NCBI RefSeq assembly: GCF_004353505.1
Contig: NZ_SMNQ01000002.1
Location: 310,001-374,000, forward strand
Length of the DNA stretch: 64,000 bases
From: Streptomyces sp. WAC05374
GTDB taxonomy: Bacteria > Actinomycetota > Actinomycetes > Streptomycetales > Streptomycetaceae
Direction of reading: 5' to 3'
This document shows, one piece after another, positions 40,933 to 49,025 of this stretch. The notes under the pieces were generated by a model. It did no database searches, was not told the DNA's origin, and was given only the letters and a program-made list of their open reading frames with translations. Numbering within the stretch: position 1 is the first letter of the stretch; each line of letters opens with the position of its first letter. The position numbers and the translations under genes were made by a program.

Positions 40933-41691
40933 TCAGCCTCGCTTTTCGCCCAGGACGTGCAGTTGGGTGGCGACCGAGTGGAACGCGGGCAGCTCGGCGG
41001 CCGCCTCCTCCAGTTTGAGGAGCGCGTCCAGGGCGCTCGGCTCGGTGTCGACCAGGACGCCCGGCACGAGGTCGGCGAAGACCCTTACGCCGTGCACGGC
41101 GCCGACCTCCACGCCGGCCGCCTCGACGGCCTCCGTGAGCTGCTCGGCCGTGAAGCGCCGGGGCACCGGGTCGCCCTCGCCCCAGCGCCCGGCCGGGTCG
41201 GTGAGCGCGCGGCGGGCCTCCGTGAAGTGCCCGGCGAGCGCCCGCGCGAGCACCGCGCCGCCGAGCCCGGCCGCGAGCAGGCTGAGCGCGCCGGCGGGGC
41301 GCAGCGCCTCCACGACGTTGCGCACGCCCTCCGCGGGGTCGTCCACGTACTCCAGGACCCCGTGGCACAGCACCACGTCGTAGCCGCCGCGCTCGACGAC
41401 ATCGAACAGGCCGTGGACGTCGCCCTGCACGCCCCGGACCCGGTCGGCGACACCAGCCTCGGCGGCGCGGCGCTCCAGGGCGAACAGCGCGTTGGGGCTG
41501 GGGTCGACGACGGTGACCCGGTGCCCGAGCCGCGCGACGGGCACGGCGAAGTTCCCGCTGCCACCGCCGGTGTCGAGGACGTCCAGGCTGTCCTTGCCGG
41601 TCGCCTTGACCCGTCGGTCGAGGGCGTCCTCGAGAACGTCCCACACCACGGCGGTACGAAGGGAGGCGCGGGGGCGCTGCGGGTCCGACAC
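40933..41691 (-). CDS. Class-I SAM-dependent methyltransferase
   Basis: A 252-aa cytoplasmic methyltransferase of the Rossmann type. Motif I is LDTGGGSGNFAVPVARLG, motif II VTVVDPSPNALFAL, and motif IV DVVLCHGVLEYVDDP; the order matches UbiE/SmtA-like small-molecule methyltransferases. The GTG has GAGGAG 9 nt upstream. The substrate is not predictable; it lies 71 nt downstream of the HEPN-type gene and may share its transcript. Confidence 0.88.
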   Translation of the reverse strand: MSDPQRPRASLRTAVVWDVLEDALDRRVKATGKDSLDVLDTGGGSGNFAVPVARLGHRVTVVDPSPNALFALERRAAEAGVADRVRGVQGDVHGLFDVVERGGYDVVLCHGVLEYVDDPAEGVRNVVEALRPAGALSLLAAGLGGAVLARALAGHFTEARRALTDPAGRWGEGDPVPRRFTAEQLTEAVEAAGVEVGAVHGVRVFADLVPGVLVDTEPSALDALLKLEEAAAELPAFHSVATQLHVLGEKRG

Positions 41692-41762
41692 GGCAGTTGA
41701 CTCCTCGGTGACGGTTGACGAACGCTTCCCACCCTATGGCCTGACGGACCGTGCCCGGTCCT

Positions 41763-42248
41763 TCAATCCGGCCGGCCCGACGCCCGCCTCAGGGCCCGTG
41801 GCTGCGGCAGCACCGGCTGGGGCACCAGCATGCGCTCCACCAGGCCCAGGAACATGGTCACGTCCCGGATCAGGTCGTCCGCGTCGCGGCTGGTCGCCGC
41901 GCCCTGGATGCCCGCCTCGGCACGCGCCCGGCGGGACGCTCCCGCGGCGAACAGGGCGCTCCACTCGGTCAGCTCGGGCGCCATCTCCGGCAGGACGTCC
42001 CACGCGCTGCGTATCTGTCGCCGTTTGCGCGGGGTGGTCTCCGGGCGGCCCCGGACCGCGAGCACGGCGGCCGCGGTGCGGAGGGCGGCGAGGTGCGCGG
42101 TGGCGTACCGCTCGTTCGGGGTCTCGAGGGTGGTCGCCTCTTCCAGGCCCGCGCGGGCCTGGTCGAGCAGGTCGAGGGCGGCGGGGGGTGCCGAGGCGCG
42201 ACGCAGTACGGGGTGGACGTCGCTCGCCGCCGCGTGGGAACCGGCCAT
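41763..42248 (-). CDS. SAV_6107-type HEPN-domain protein
   Basis: A 161-aa, mostly helical protein matching the small actinobacterial family named after SAV_6107. The core (about 20-140) has ALDLLDQARAGLEEA, ERYATAHLAALRTAAAVLAVRG and the RDADDLIRDVTMFLGLVERML helix. HEPN proteins are often RNases or toxins, but the canonical Rx4-6H RNase motif is not obvious here. A strong AGGAGG lies 6 nt before ATG. It is divergent from the ATPase/YhgE/TetR operon with 155 bp between. Confidence 0.75.
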   Translation of the reverse strand: MAGSHAAASDVHPVLRRASAPPAALDLLDQARAGLEEATTLETPNERYATAHLAALRTAAAVLAVRGRPETTPRKRRQIRSAWDVLPEMAPELTEWSALFAAGASRRARAEAGIQGAATSRDADDLIRDVTMFLGLVERMLVPQPVLPQPRALRRASGRPD

Positions 42249-42337
42249 GACGAACCTCCTGTCGTCGTGTGACGGCGCTGTGGCCGTATGTGTCCATCGT
42301 GCAGGCCACCACTGACAATCGCCCCTGACCTGGCATT

Positions 42338-42385
42338 TTGCTTCGATCGAAGGTTCGGAGTAAGTTTTTGCACTGACTGGTCAGT
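42338..42385 (+). promoter_or_regulatory. Promoter and probable TetR operator of the ATPase-YhgE-TetR operon
   Basis: TTGCTT (42338-42343), a 17-nt spacer and TAAGTT (42361-42366) form a candidate promoter. The 14-bp palindrome ACTGAC-TG-GTCAGT (42372-42385) lies at the predicted start site, 19 nt before the GTG, the ideal place for a repressor. A second perfect palindrome, cttcgatcgaag (42341-42352), overlaps the -35 and spacer. The third gene of the operon encodes a TetR protein, whose family often binds TGAC-N2-GTCA-type sites. Confidence 0.6.
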
Positions 42386-42403
42386 TCAAAGAAATGGGGG
42401 CTC

Positions 42404-43480
42404 GTGGACCACCAGGACGACGACCTGGAACGCCCGGAGAAGCGGGAAGCGGAAGGCACGGGGGAAGACGCGGGCGCAGGCAAGGGAGCCGAGGCGGCCC
42501 CTACGGACGACAAGACCGAGACGGCCGGCGCGGCTGACACGGACGACAAGGCCGCTTCGGCCGCCAAGCCCGGCACGCCCGCCACCGCTCGCACCGCCGA
42601 CAAGGCCGCCACCGACAGCGAGGCCGCCGCAGCGGACACCGTCGCCGCAGCCGACACCGCCGGCGCGCACGCCGCTGACGGCGGCATCACGGACGCCACC
42701 GCCGCCGCCACGGACGACCGCCCCGCCGACCCCGCGGACCGCCCCCGGGTCCCGCAGGTGCGCGGCGCGGCCGTGGTCGCCGAGGGGTTCGGGCTCAAGG
42801 GGCCCCGCGGCTGGGCGTTCCGCGGCATCACGGTGGACGCGGCACCCGGCTCCCTGGTGACGATCGAGGGGCCGTCCGGCTCCGGACGCACCTGCCTGCT
42901 GCTCGCCCTCACCGGCCGGATGCGCCCGACCGAGGGCCACGCGGACGTCGGCGGGCTGCGGCTGCCGCGCAAGATGGCCGCCGTACGCAGGATCAGCGCG
43001 CTCGGCCCGGTGCCCGGGGTCAGCGACCTCGACCCGGCGCTGACCGTCGCCGAGCACCTGCGTGAACGCGCCCTGCTCCAGCGACGGTTCGACGGCTCCC
43101 CCTTCGACCTGCTGCGCCCGCGCGCCCAGCGCGCCGCCTCGCGGGCGCGCGTCCGGGCCGCACTGGACGCCGTCGGGCTGGACCTGGCGACCCTGCCCAA
43201 GGCGGACCGCACGTCCGTCCGGGACCTGGAGCGGCTGGAGGCGCTGCGCCTGTCGATCGCCCTGGCCCTGATCGGCGAGCCGCGCCTGCTGGCCGTCGAC
43301 GACACCGACATCAAGCTCTCCGGCGCCGACCGCGCCGAGGCCTGGTCGCTGCTGCGCTCCATCGCCGGCCGCGGCACGACCGTGCTGGCCGTGTGCAGTG
43401 AGGCGCCCGACGACACGATCACCATCCGGACCACCGAGGAGGGGGCGGCCGATGCGCTCGCCGAAACTGGCCGCGCTTGA
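42404..43480 (+). CDS. Degenerate ABC-type ATPase with a long acidic N-terminus
   Basis: A 358-aa protein. The first 115 residues are disordered-looking, acidic and Ala/Asp/Thr-rich. The rest resembles an ABC nucleotide-binding domain with altered motifs. Walker A is GPSGSGRT (156-163), with Arg162 for the invariant Lys. Walker B is LLAVDD (D299) with Asp300 in place of the catalytic Glu. The LSGGQ signature is replaced by DLERLEALRLS. ATP binding may remain but hydrolysis is doubtful. The GTG start has GGGGG upstream. It overlaps the YhgE-type gene by 29 nt, so the two proteins probably form one complex. Confidence 0.82.
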   Translation: MDHQDDDLERPEKREAEGTGEDAGAGKGAEAAPTDDKTETAGAADTDDKAASAAKPGTPATARTADKAATDSEAAAADTVAAADTAGAHAADGGITDATAAATDDRPADPADRPRVPQVRGAAVVAEGFGLKGPRGWAFRGITVDAAPGSLVTIEGPSGSGRTCLLLALTGRMRPTEGHADVGGLRLPRKMAAVRRISALGPVPGVSDLDPALTVAEHLRERALLQRRFDGSPFDLLRPRAQRAASRARVRAALDAVGLDLATLPKADRTSVRDLERLEALRLSIALALIGEPRLLAVDDTDIKLSGADRAEAWSLLRSIAGRGTTVLAVCSEAPDDTITIRTTEEGAADALAETGRA

Positions 43481-45545
43481 GCTGAAGCGGTTCGGCAGGG
43501 GGAAGCTGCCGCGTGCCGCGCTCGTGGCGGTCCTGCTGCTGCCGCTGCTGTACGGGGCGCTGTACCTGTGGTCCTTCTGGGACCCGTACGGCAGGCTCGA
43601 GAAGCTGCCCGTCGCGCTCGTCAACGAGGACAAGGGCGCCACCACGGACGGCAAGAGGATCACCGCGGGCGACGACATCACCAGGAACCTGCGCGAGAGC
43701 AAGGTGTTCGAGTGGCACGAGGTGAGCGACGCCGAGGCGCGTGAGGGCGTCGAGAACGGTACGTACTACCTGTCGCTCACGATGCCGGGCGACTTCAGCG
43801 CACGCATCGCGTCCAGTTCCGGTGCCACCCCCGAGACCGGCGCCCTCCAGGTGCGGACGAACGACGCCAACAACTACATCGTGGGGCAGATCTCGCGGAC
43901 CGTGTTCGCCGAGGTCCGTACCGCCGCGTCGACGAAGTCGTCCCGCTCGTTCCTGGACAAGATCTTCATCAAGTTCTCCGACCTCCACGACGCCACCGAG
44001 AAGGCGGCCAAGGGCGCCGACAAGCTCAAGAGCGGTGCCGCGAAGGCGAAGAAGGGGTCCAAGGACCTGTCCGACGGCCTCACCGACGCCAAGAAGGGCA
44101 GCGGTGAGCTGGCGGGCGGCCTGAAGAAGCTCGACAAGGGCGCGGCCGACCTGGAGACCGGCGCCCGGCAGGTCGCCGGCGGCACCCAGGTGCTCGCGGA
44201 CAAGGTCAACGCGGTCGCCGCCGACGTACGTCCGTACCTCAAGGACAACGGCAAGAAGATCGGCGACTCCGCCCGGCTGGTCTCCGACTTCTCCCAGGGC
44301 ATGCGCAACAGCCTGGACCTCATCGTGAAGAGCGGGCCCACCCTGAGGGCCGGCGCGCACGTGGCCGCCGACGAGCTCGCCGCCCTCCACAAGGAGGAGT
44401 GCGAGGACAAGCCGCTCCCCGACACCACGCTGTGCCCGAAGATGGAGAGGGCGAAGACCGCGTCCGCCGACGTGGCGAAGATCGCCGACGACCTGGGCGT
44501 CCTGGCCGCGGACAGCAACGGCGACCTGAAGAAGCTGGACGCGCAGCTCAAGGACCTCCAGACCAAGGCGGACGCCCTCGCCAAGCGGGCGCCGAACCTG
44601 GACTCGGACCTCGCCTACGCCGTGGGCAAGATCAACGAGCTGAACGCCGGCGCCCACAAGGTCGCCACCGGTGCCGACACCCTCCACACCGGTCTGACCA
44701 CCGCCAAGTCGGGCTCCACGGAGCTGGACAGCGGCGTGGGCAGGCTCAAGAAGGGCGCCGGCGAGCTGGACAGCGGCCTGTACAAGCTGGCCGACGGCTC
44801 GACCGAGCTGGCCACCGGCCTCAACGACGGCGTCGAGAAGATCCCCGACTACGACAAGGACGACCGCGACCGCCGCACCGAGGTGATGGCCGACCCGGTC
44901 AAGCTCGCCTCCAAATCGCTGCACAAGGCGCCCAACTACGGCACCGGATTCGCCCCGTACTTCATCCCGCTCTCCCTCTGGGTGGGCGCCATGGTGGCGT
45001 ACATGCTGATCCAGCCGCTCAACCGCCGCGCGCTCGCCGCCGGCGCCTCCGCCTGGCGCATCGCGCTGGCCGGCTGGCTCCCGGTCGCCACGATCGGCGT
45101 CCTCCAGGTGGCCGCCCTGATGTCCGTCCTGCACTGGGCGCCGGGCCTGGGCCTGGAAATGGCGCGCCCCGCCGGGACGGTGGGCTTCCTGCTGCTGGTC
45201 ACCTGCTGCTTCGCCGCGATCATCCAGTGGTTGAACGCCCGCTTCGGCGCCGCCGGACGCATCCTCGTCCTGGCCCTGCTGATGCTCCAGCTCACGTCGG
45301 CCGGCGGCACGTACCCCGTGCAGACCAGCCCCGGCTTCTTCAACGCGATCCACCCCTTCCTGCCGATGACGTACGTCGTCGAGGCACTGCGCCGGCTCAT
45401 CACCGGCGGCGGCATCGGGCCGGTCTGGCAGGCCTGCGCCGTCCTGGCCGCCTTCACCGTGGGCGCGCTCGCGCTGACCGCCCTCTCGGCGCGCGGCAAG
45501 CAGGTGTGGAGCCTGGATCGCCTGCACCCGGAGCTGAGCCTGTGA
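43452..45545 (+). CDS. YhgE/Pip-family membrane protein
   Basis: A 697-aa membrane protein. One N-terminal helix (about 18-38) leads to a large outer domain of about 460 residues, rich in repeats of the GxxxLxxGLxxAxxG type (for example KLKSGAAKAKKGSKDLSDGL), predicted as long helices. Five or so C-terminal helices (about 495-690) follow, with an ABC-2-like layout. YhgE/Pip proteins include the phage-infection protein of lactococci; their normal substrate is unknown. GAGGAGGGGG precedes ATG 43452. Its partners are the overlapping ATPase-like gene and the TetR gene. Confidence 0.88.
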   Translation: MRSPKLAALELKRFGRGKLPRAALVAVLLLPLLYGALYLWSFWDPYGRLEKLPVALVNEDKGATTDGKRITAGDDITRNLRESKVFEWHEVSDAEAREGVENGTYYLSLTMPGDFSARIASSSGATPETGALQVRTNDANNYIVGQISRTVFAEVRTAASTKSSRSFLDKIFIKFSDLHDATEKAAKGADKLKSGAAKAKKGSKDLSDGLTDAKKGSGELAGGLKKLDKGAADLETGARQVAGGTQVLADKVNAVAADVRPYLKDNGKKIGDSARLVSDFSQGMRNSLDLIVKSGPTLRAGAHVAADELAALHKEECEDKPLPDTTLCPKMERAKTASADVAKIADDLGVLAADSNGDLKKLDAQLKDLQTKADALAKRAPNLDSDLAYAVGKINELNAGAHKVATGADTLHTGLTTAKSGSTELDSGVGRLKKGAGELDSGLYKLADGSTELATGLNDGVEKIPDYDKDDRDRRTEVMADPVKLASKSLHKAPNYGTGFAPYFIPLSLWVGAMVAYMLIQPLNRRALAAGASAWRIALAGWLPVATIGVLQVAALMSVLHWAPGLGLEMARPAGTVGFLLLVTCCFAAIIQWLNARFGAAGRILVLALLMLQLTSAGGTYPVQTSPGFFNAIHPFLPMTYVVEALRRLITGGGIGPVWQACAVLAAFTVGALALTALSARGKQVWSLDRLHPELSL

Positions 45546-46165
45546 AAATTGACGCCATGGACACCCAGAGCAGCAGACGGCAGGCCACCCGCACCAAGCT
45601 CTACGAGGCCGCTGTGACCCTCATCGCCGAGCAGGGCTTCTCGGCGACGACCGTGGACGAGATCGCGGAGCGCGCCGGGGTGGCCAAGGGCACGGTCTAC
45701 TACAACTTCAAGAGCAAGACCGAGCTCTTCGAGGAGCTGCTGCGGCACGGGGTGGGGCTGCTCACCGAGTCCCTGCGGGCCGCCGCCGACGAGACGGCGG
45801 CCCGTGGCGGGACCAGGGTCCAGGCGCTGGACGCGATGATCCGGGCCGGTCTGGTGTTCATCGACCGGTACCCGGCCTTCACCCAGCTCTACGTGGCGGA
45901 GCTGTGGCGCACCAACCGCGCCTGGCAGTCGACCCTCCTGGTGGTGCGCCAGGAGGCGGTCGCCGTCGTCGAGACGGTGCTGCGGGAGGGTGTCGCGGCC
46001 GGTGAGCTGAGCGACGAGATCGACATCCCGCTCACCGCGGCCGCGCTGGTCGGGATGGTGCTGGTGGCGGCGCTGGACTGGCAGGCGTTCCAGCGTGAGC
46101 GGTCCATCGACGACGTCCACTCGGCCCTGTCCCGGCTCCTGCACGGCCGGGTGAGCGGCCGCTGA
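45542..46165 (+). CDS. TetR-family transcriptional regulator
   Basis: A 207-aa repressor-type protein. The N-terminal helix-turn-helix is RTKLYEAAVTLIAEQGFSATTVDEIAERAGVAKGTVYYNFKSKTELF; the C-terminal ligand domain ends with a helical region typical of the family. The GTG forms a GTGA overlap with the preceding stop and has GGAG 8 nt upstream; an ATG at 45557 is the alternative. It most likely represses its own operon through the palindrome at 42372-42385. Confidence 0.9.
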   Translation: MKIDAMDTQSSRRQATRTKLYEAAVTLIAEQGFSATTVDEIAERAGVAKGTVYYNFKSKTELFEELLRHGVGLLTESLRAAADETAARGGTRVQALDAMIRAGLVFIDRYPAFTQLYVAELWRTNRAWQSTLLVVRQEAVAVVETVLREGVAAGELSDEIDIPLTAAALVGMVLVAALDWQAFQRERSIDDVHSALSRLLHGRVSGR

Positions 46166-46253
46166 CAGGGGTCCGGGCACCCAGCCGGGTCAGGTCACGG
46201 GCCCTGGCACGGAGCCGGGTGGGCGGCCGCTGAGAGGTCCGTACACGGAAGAA

Positions 46254-46298
46254 GCCGGTCCGGTGAGGCTCGATCCCCCCGAGCCTCACCGGACCGGC
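46254..46298 (+). terminator. Terminator of the ATPase-YhgE-TetR operon
   Basis: Perfect 19-bp arms (46254-46272, gccggtccggtgaggctcg, and 46280-46298) with a 7-nt loop, 88 nt past the tetR stop. Confidence 0.88.
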
Positions 46299-46304
46299 GT
46301 CATT

Positions 46305-46357
46305 CCCCCGTGTCCCCCGATTTCCCCCGTCCCCCGTGCGTTCCCCCGTGTCCCCCC
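46305..46357 (-). repeat. Six-tract G5/G6 array on the minus strand (G-quadruplex candidate)
   Basis: The plus strand has C-runs at 46305-46309, 46314-46318, 46324-46328, 46331-46335, 46343-46347 and 46352-46357, mostly as tcccccgt units; further C5 runs occur at 46384-46388 and 46416-46420. The minus strand therefore carries six G5-G6 tracts with loops of 2-7 nt, far above the minimum for an intramolecular quadruplex. The array starts 6 nt after the terminator and lies about 250 bp upstream of the flavoprotein gene. The rest of 46358-46593 is pyrimidine-rich and has no visible gene. Confidence 0.75.
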
Positions 46358-46593
46358 GGTCGGAGAGCCCTGACCTCGTACATCCCCCGTAAGGTCCCGG
46401 GCCCTCCTTTGTGCACCCCCGTTCCGTCAGGTGCGCGGTTCCGGTTCCGCCGCCCCGTGTCGGCGGTTCCGGCCCCGCGCCCCTTCCGTGGTCTCCACTC
46501 TTCCGTCCGGGCCCCTCCGGCCCCATCCGCGTACCTACTCATCTCGCCCCCTAGGTACGGGTACTCAGGAGTCCGTGCTCATGCCCAGCCGGA

Positions 46594-46599
46594 TAGGGT
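46594..46599 (+). promoter_or_regulatory. Candidate leaderless promoter -10 of the flavoprotein gene
   Basis: TAGGGT lies exactly 7 nt before ATG 46607 with no Shine-Dalgarno between, so transcription should start at the initiation codon. No -35 is evident. Confidence 0.45.
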
Positions 46600-46606
46600 C
46601 CGTGGC

Positions 46607-48121
46607 ATGGCACGGATTGTGGTGATCGGCGCGGGGATGGGCGCCATGGCGGCGGCGGCCCGGCTGGCCGTGGCGGGGCACCGGGTGACGGTGTACGAGC
46701 GCGCGGAGACCTACGGCGGGGCGGTCGGCCGGTACGAGCGGGACGGCTTCGCCTTCGACACCGGACCGGGGCTGCTGCACCTTCCCGCCGTGTACCGGGA
46801 CCTGTTCGTGAAGACGGGCAAGGAGCCCTTGGAGCGGTGCGTCGGACTGACCCAGGTCGACCCCGCGAGCCGGCACGTCTTCGCCGACGGTACGGCCGTC
46901 TCGCTGCCGAACGCCTCCCGGGCCGGGATCGTCTCCGCGCTGGACGCCGCGCTCGGCGCGGGCGCGGGGGCGACGTGGGGCGAGTTCCTGAACCGATCGC
47001 GGGACGCCTGGGACCGGTCACGCAGACCGCTGCTGGAGGAGCCGCTGCCGGCCGACGTGACGCCTTTCGCGCGTGATCCGTACCCGGCGCTGAAGACCGG
47101 TCTGCTGCGCCGTACGGCGGGCACGCTCGCCGAGGTGGGGCGGCGCGAGCTGCGCGACGCGCGTCTCACGGCCCTGCTGGAGAGCCATGCCCTCGCGTAC
47201 GGCTTCGATCCGGCGACCGCTCCGGCCGCCGCCGCCGTCCTGCCGTACATGGAGCAGACCTTCGGGACCTGGTACGTGAGCGGCGGCATCCGGGCGCTGG
47301 CGGACGCCGTGTACGAGCGGTGCCTCCAGCGGCGGGTGGAGTTCGTCTTCGGTACCGAGGTGACCGGTGTGGTCGTCAAGGACGGCCGGGCGGTCGGGGT
47401 CGAGCAGGCCGGCGGGGAGGTGGCCGACGCCGACCACGTGGTCGCGGGCGCTCCCCTGCCGGCGCTGTACCGGGACCAGGTCGTGGAGTGGGACTCCCAG
47501 GACGAGTGGCCGCGCCACCAGGACGGCGTGCGGACGGGCCGGGTCACGGTGTGCCTGGCCCTGCGCGGGGCGCGGGAGCCGGGCGCGGTGCACCGGACGG
47601 TGGTGCACTCCACCGACCGGGCGGACGAGCTGGACGCCCTCGCGCACGGGCGGCTGTGCGACCGGCCCACGGTCGTCGTGCTGCGCCCCGGCGACGAGCG
47701 GCTGCGCCCGGACGGCGACCACGAGTCGGTGACGGTCACCGCGACCGTCCCGGCGGGCGGGCCGTTCTCCTCGGGGAACCTGTGGGGCGAGGACGGGGGG
47801 CCGGCCGTGGAGGGCTTCGCCGACCGGATGGTCCAGGCCGCCGAGGCCGCCGTGCCGGGGCTGCGGGAGCGGCTGCTGTGGCGGGTGGTGCGTACTCCGG
47901 CCGACACCTCACGGGAGACGGGCGAGTTCCGGGTGCCCGGTCCGGCGCTGGCCGGTGCGCGGGGTGCGCTGCTGCCCGCGGCGAACCCCGCGCCGGTGGG
48001 CGGGCTGTACTTCGCCGGTGGCTGGGCCCACCCGGGCGGCGGGCTGGCCCACGCCGGGATGTCGGGCGCCCTGGTGGCCGGGCTGATCGTGGAGGGCGCG
48101 GGTTTCCGCGGCTCGCAGTAG
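46607..48121 (+). CDS. Phytoene-desaturase-like FAD-dependent oxidoreductase
   Basis: A 504-aa flavoprotein. The FAD-binding motif is VVIGAGMGAMAAAARLAVAGHRVTVYERA, followed by GGAVGRYERDGFAFDTGPGLL, the second signature of the CrtI/amine-oxidase superfamily. The C-terminus GGLYFAGGWAHPGGGLAHAGMSGALVAGLI is the CrtI-type FAD-contacting end. CrtI relatives desaturate carotenoids, but no other carotenoid or isoprenoid gene is nearby, so the substrate is open. It sits alone between a terminator and a convergent gene. Confidence 0.88.
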   Translation: MARIVVIGAGMGAMAAAARLAVAGHRVTVYERAETYGGAVGRYERDGFAFDTGPGLLHLPAVYRDLFVKTGKEPLERCVGLTQVDPASRHVFADGTAVSLPNASRAGIVSALDAALGAGAGATWGEFLNRSRDAWDRSRRPLLEEPLPADVTPFARDPYPALKTGLLRRTAGTLAEVGRRELRDARLTALLESHALAYGFDPATAPAAAAVLPYMEQTFGTWYVSGGIRALADAVYERCLQRRVEFVFGTEVTGVVVKDGRAVGVEQAGGEVADADHVVAGAPLPALYRDQVVEWDSQDEWPRHQDGVRTGRVTVCLALRGAREPGAVHRTVVHSTDRADELDALAHGRLCDRPTVVVLRPGDERLRPDGDHESVTVTATVPAGGPFSSGNLWGEDGGPAVEGFADRMVQAAEAAVPGLRERLLWRVVRTPADTSRETGEFRVPGPALAGARGALLPAANPAPVGGLYFAGGWAHPGGGLAHAGMSGALVAGLIVEGAGFRGSQ

Positions 48122-48171
48122 CGGCGCGCCGGGAGGGCGCCCCCGGGGCTCGGGAGCGGCGTCCGAGGGGC

Positions 48172-48975
48172 TCAGTAGCGGTACTGCTGGTCGCTCTGGC
48201 CCGGGTCGTAGCCGTACGGCGGCTGCTGCGGGGGCAGCGGCTCCGCGTCGCGCTGCTGCGGGACCCAGACGCCGCCGGGCGGGGTGTCCGTGCCGTACTG
48301 CGGGGCGTAGGGGTCGGCGTACTGCTGCTGGCCGCCGTAGCCGGTGTCGTACGGGGCGGTGCCGGCGTACGGGTCGGCGTACCCGGCGTACCCCTGCTGC
48401 TGGTCGGTGCCGTAGGCGTAGGCGGCCGTCGCGTAGCCGCCCTGCTGGTCGTAGGCGGGGGCGGCGTAGGTGCCGTAGCCCTCGTCGTACGCGGCGGCGG
48501 CCGGGTCGGCCGGGGCGGAGGCGTGGCCGGGCGTGGCGCCGTAGACGCCGTACTGCCCTGTGTCGTCGGGCAGCGGCTCGGGGGCGTAGACCGCCGTCGT
48601 CTCGGCGGCCGTCGGCTCCTGCCCCTGCTCCCGGTCCCCGTACGCCAGGTCCGAGACCTCCAGGGTCGGTCCGGGGGCCGCGCCCGCGGCCCCGGCCTTG
48701 CGGCGGCGGCTGGCCCCGGGGCGGCCGCCGAGCGCCCAGCCGGTCGAGAAGCCGCGCCGGAAGGAGAGCGTCACGTACGTCTGGCCGATCGCGAACGCGA
48801 TCGCGCCCGCGCCGATCACGGGGACGGACGGCAGCAGCACGCCCAGGACCACGCCCAGGAAGCCGGCGAAGGCGAGCAGCCGCCAGCGCAGCCGGGCCTT
48901 GTACTGCAGGAGCACCTCACCGAGCAGCCACAACGCGACGAAGCCGAACGCGATGTAGAGGACCGTCCAGCCCAT
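48172..48975 (-). CDS. Membrane protein with a Tyr/Gly/Gln/Pro-rich tail
   Basis: A 267-aa protein. Two or three hydrophobic segments (about 3-22, 33-52 and 53-68) make an N-terminal membrane domain. A short basic patch (RPGASRRRK) is followed by a 165-residue low-complexity tail with many Tyr, Gly, Gln, Ala and Pro residues (units such as YGTYAAP, YADPYA, GYGGQQQ) to the C-terminal QYRY. The tail looks intrinsically disordered and prion-like in composition. I do not recognise a functional family. It is 50 nt downstream of metF on the same strand and may be co-transcribed. Confidence 0.8.
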   Translation of the reverse strand: MGWTVLYIAFGFVALWLLGEVLLQYKARLRWRLLAFAGFLGVVLGVLLPSVPVIGAGAIAFAIGQTYVTLSFRRGFSTGWALGGRPGASRRRKAGAAGAAPGPTLEVSDLAYGDREQGQEPTAAETTAVYAPEPLPDDTGQYGVYGATPGHASAPADPAAAAYDEGYGTYAAPAYDQQGGYATAAYAYGTDQQQGYAGYADPYAGTAPYDTGYGGQQQYADPYAPQYGTDTPPGGVWVPQQRDAEPLPPQQPPYGYDPGQSDQQYRY

Positions 48976-49025
48976 GCCCGCCCCTCTCGTACGGCCCCCC
49001 GCCCGGGACTGGCGGGTACGGCCGG

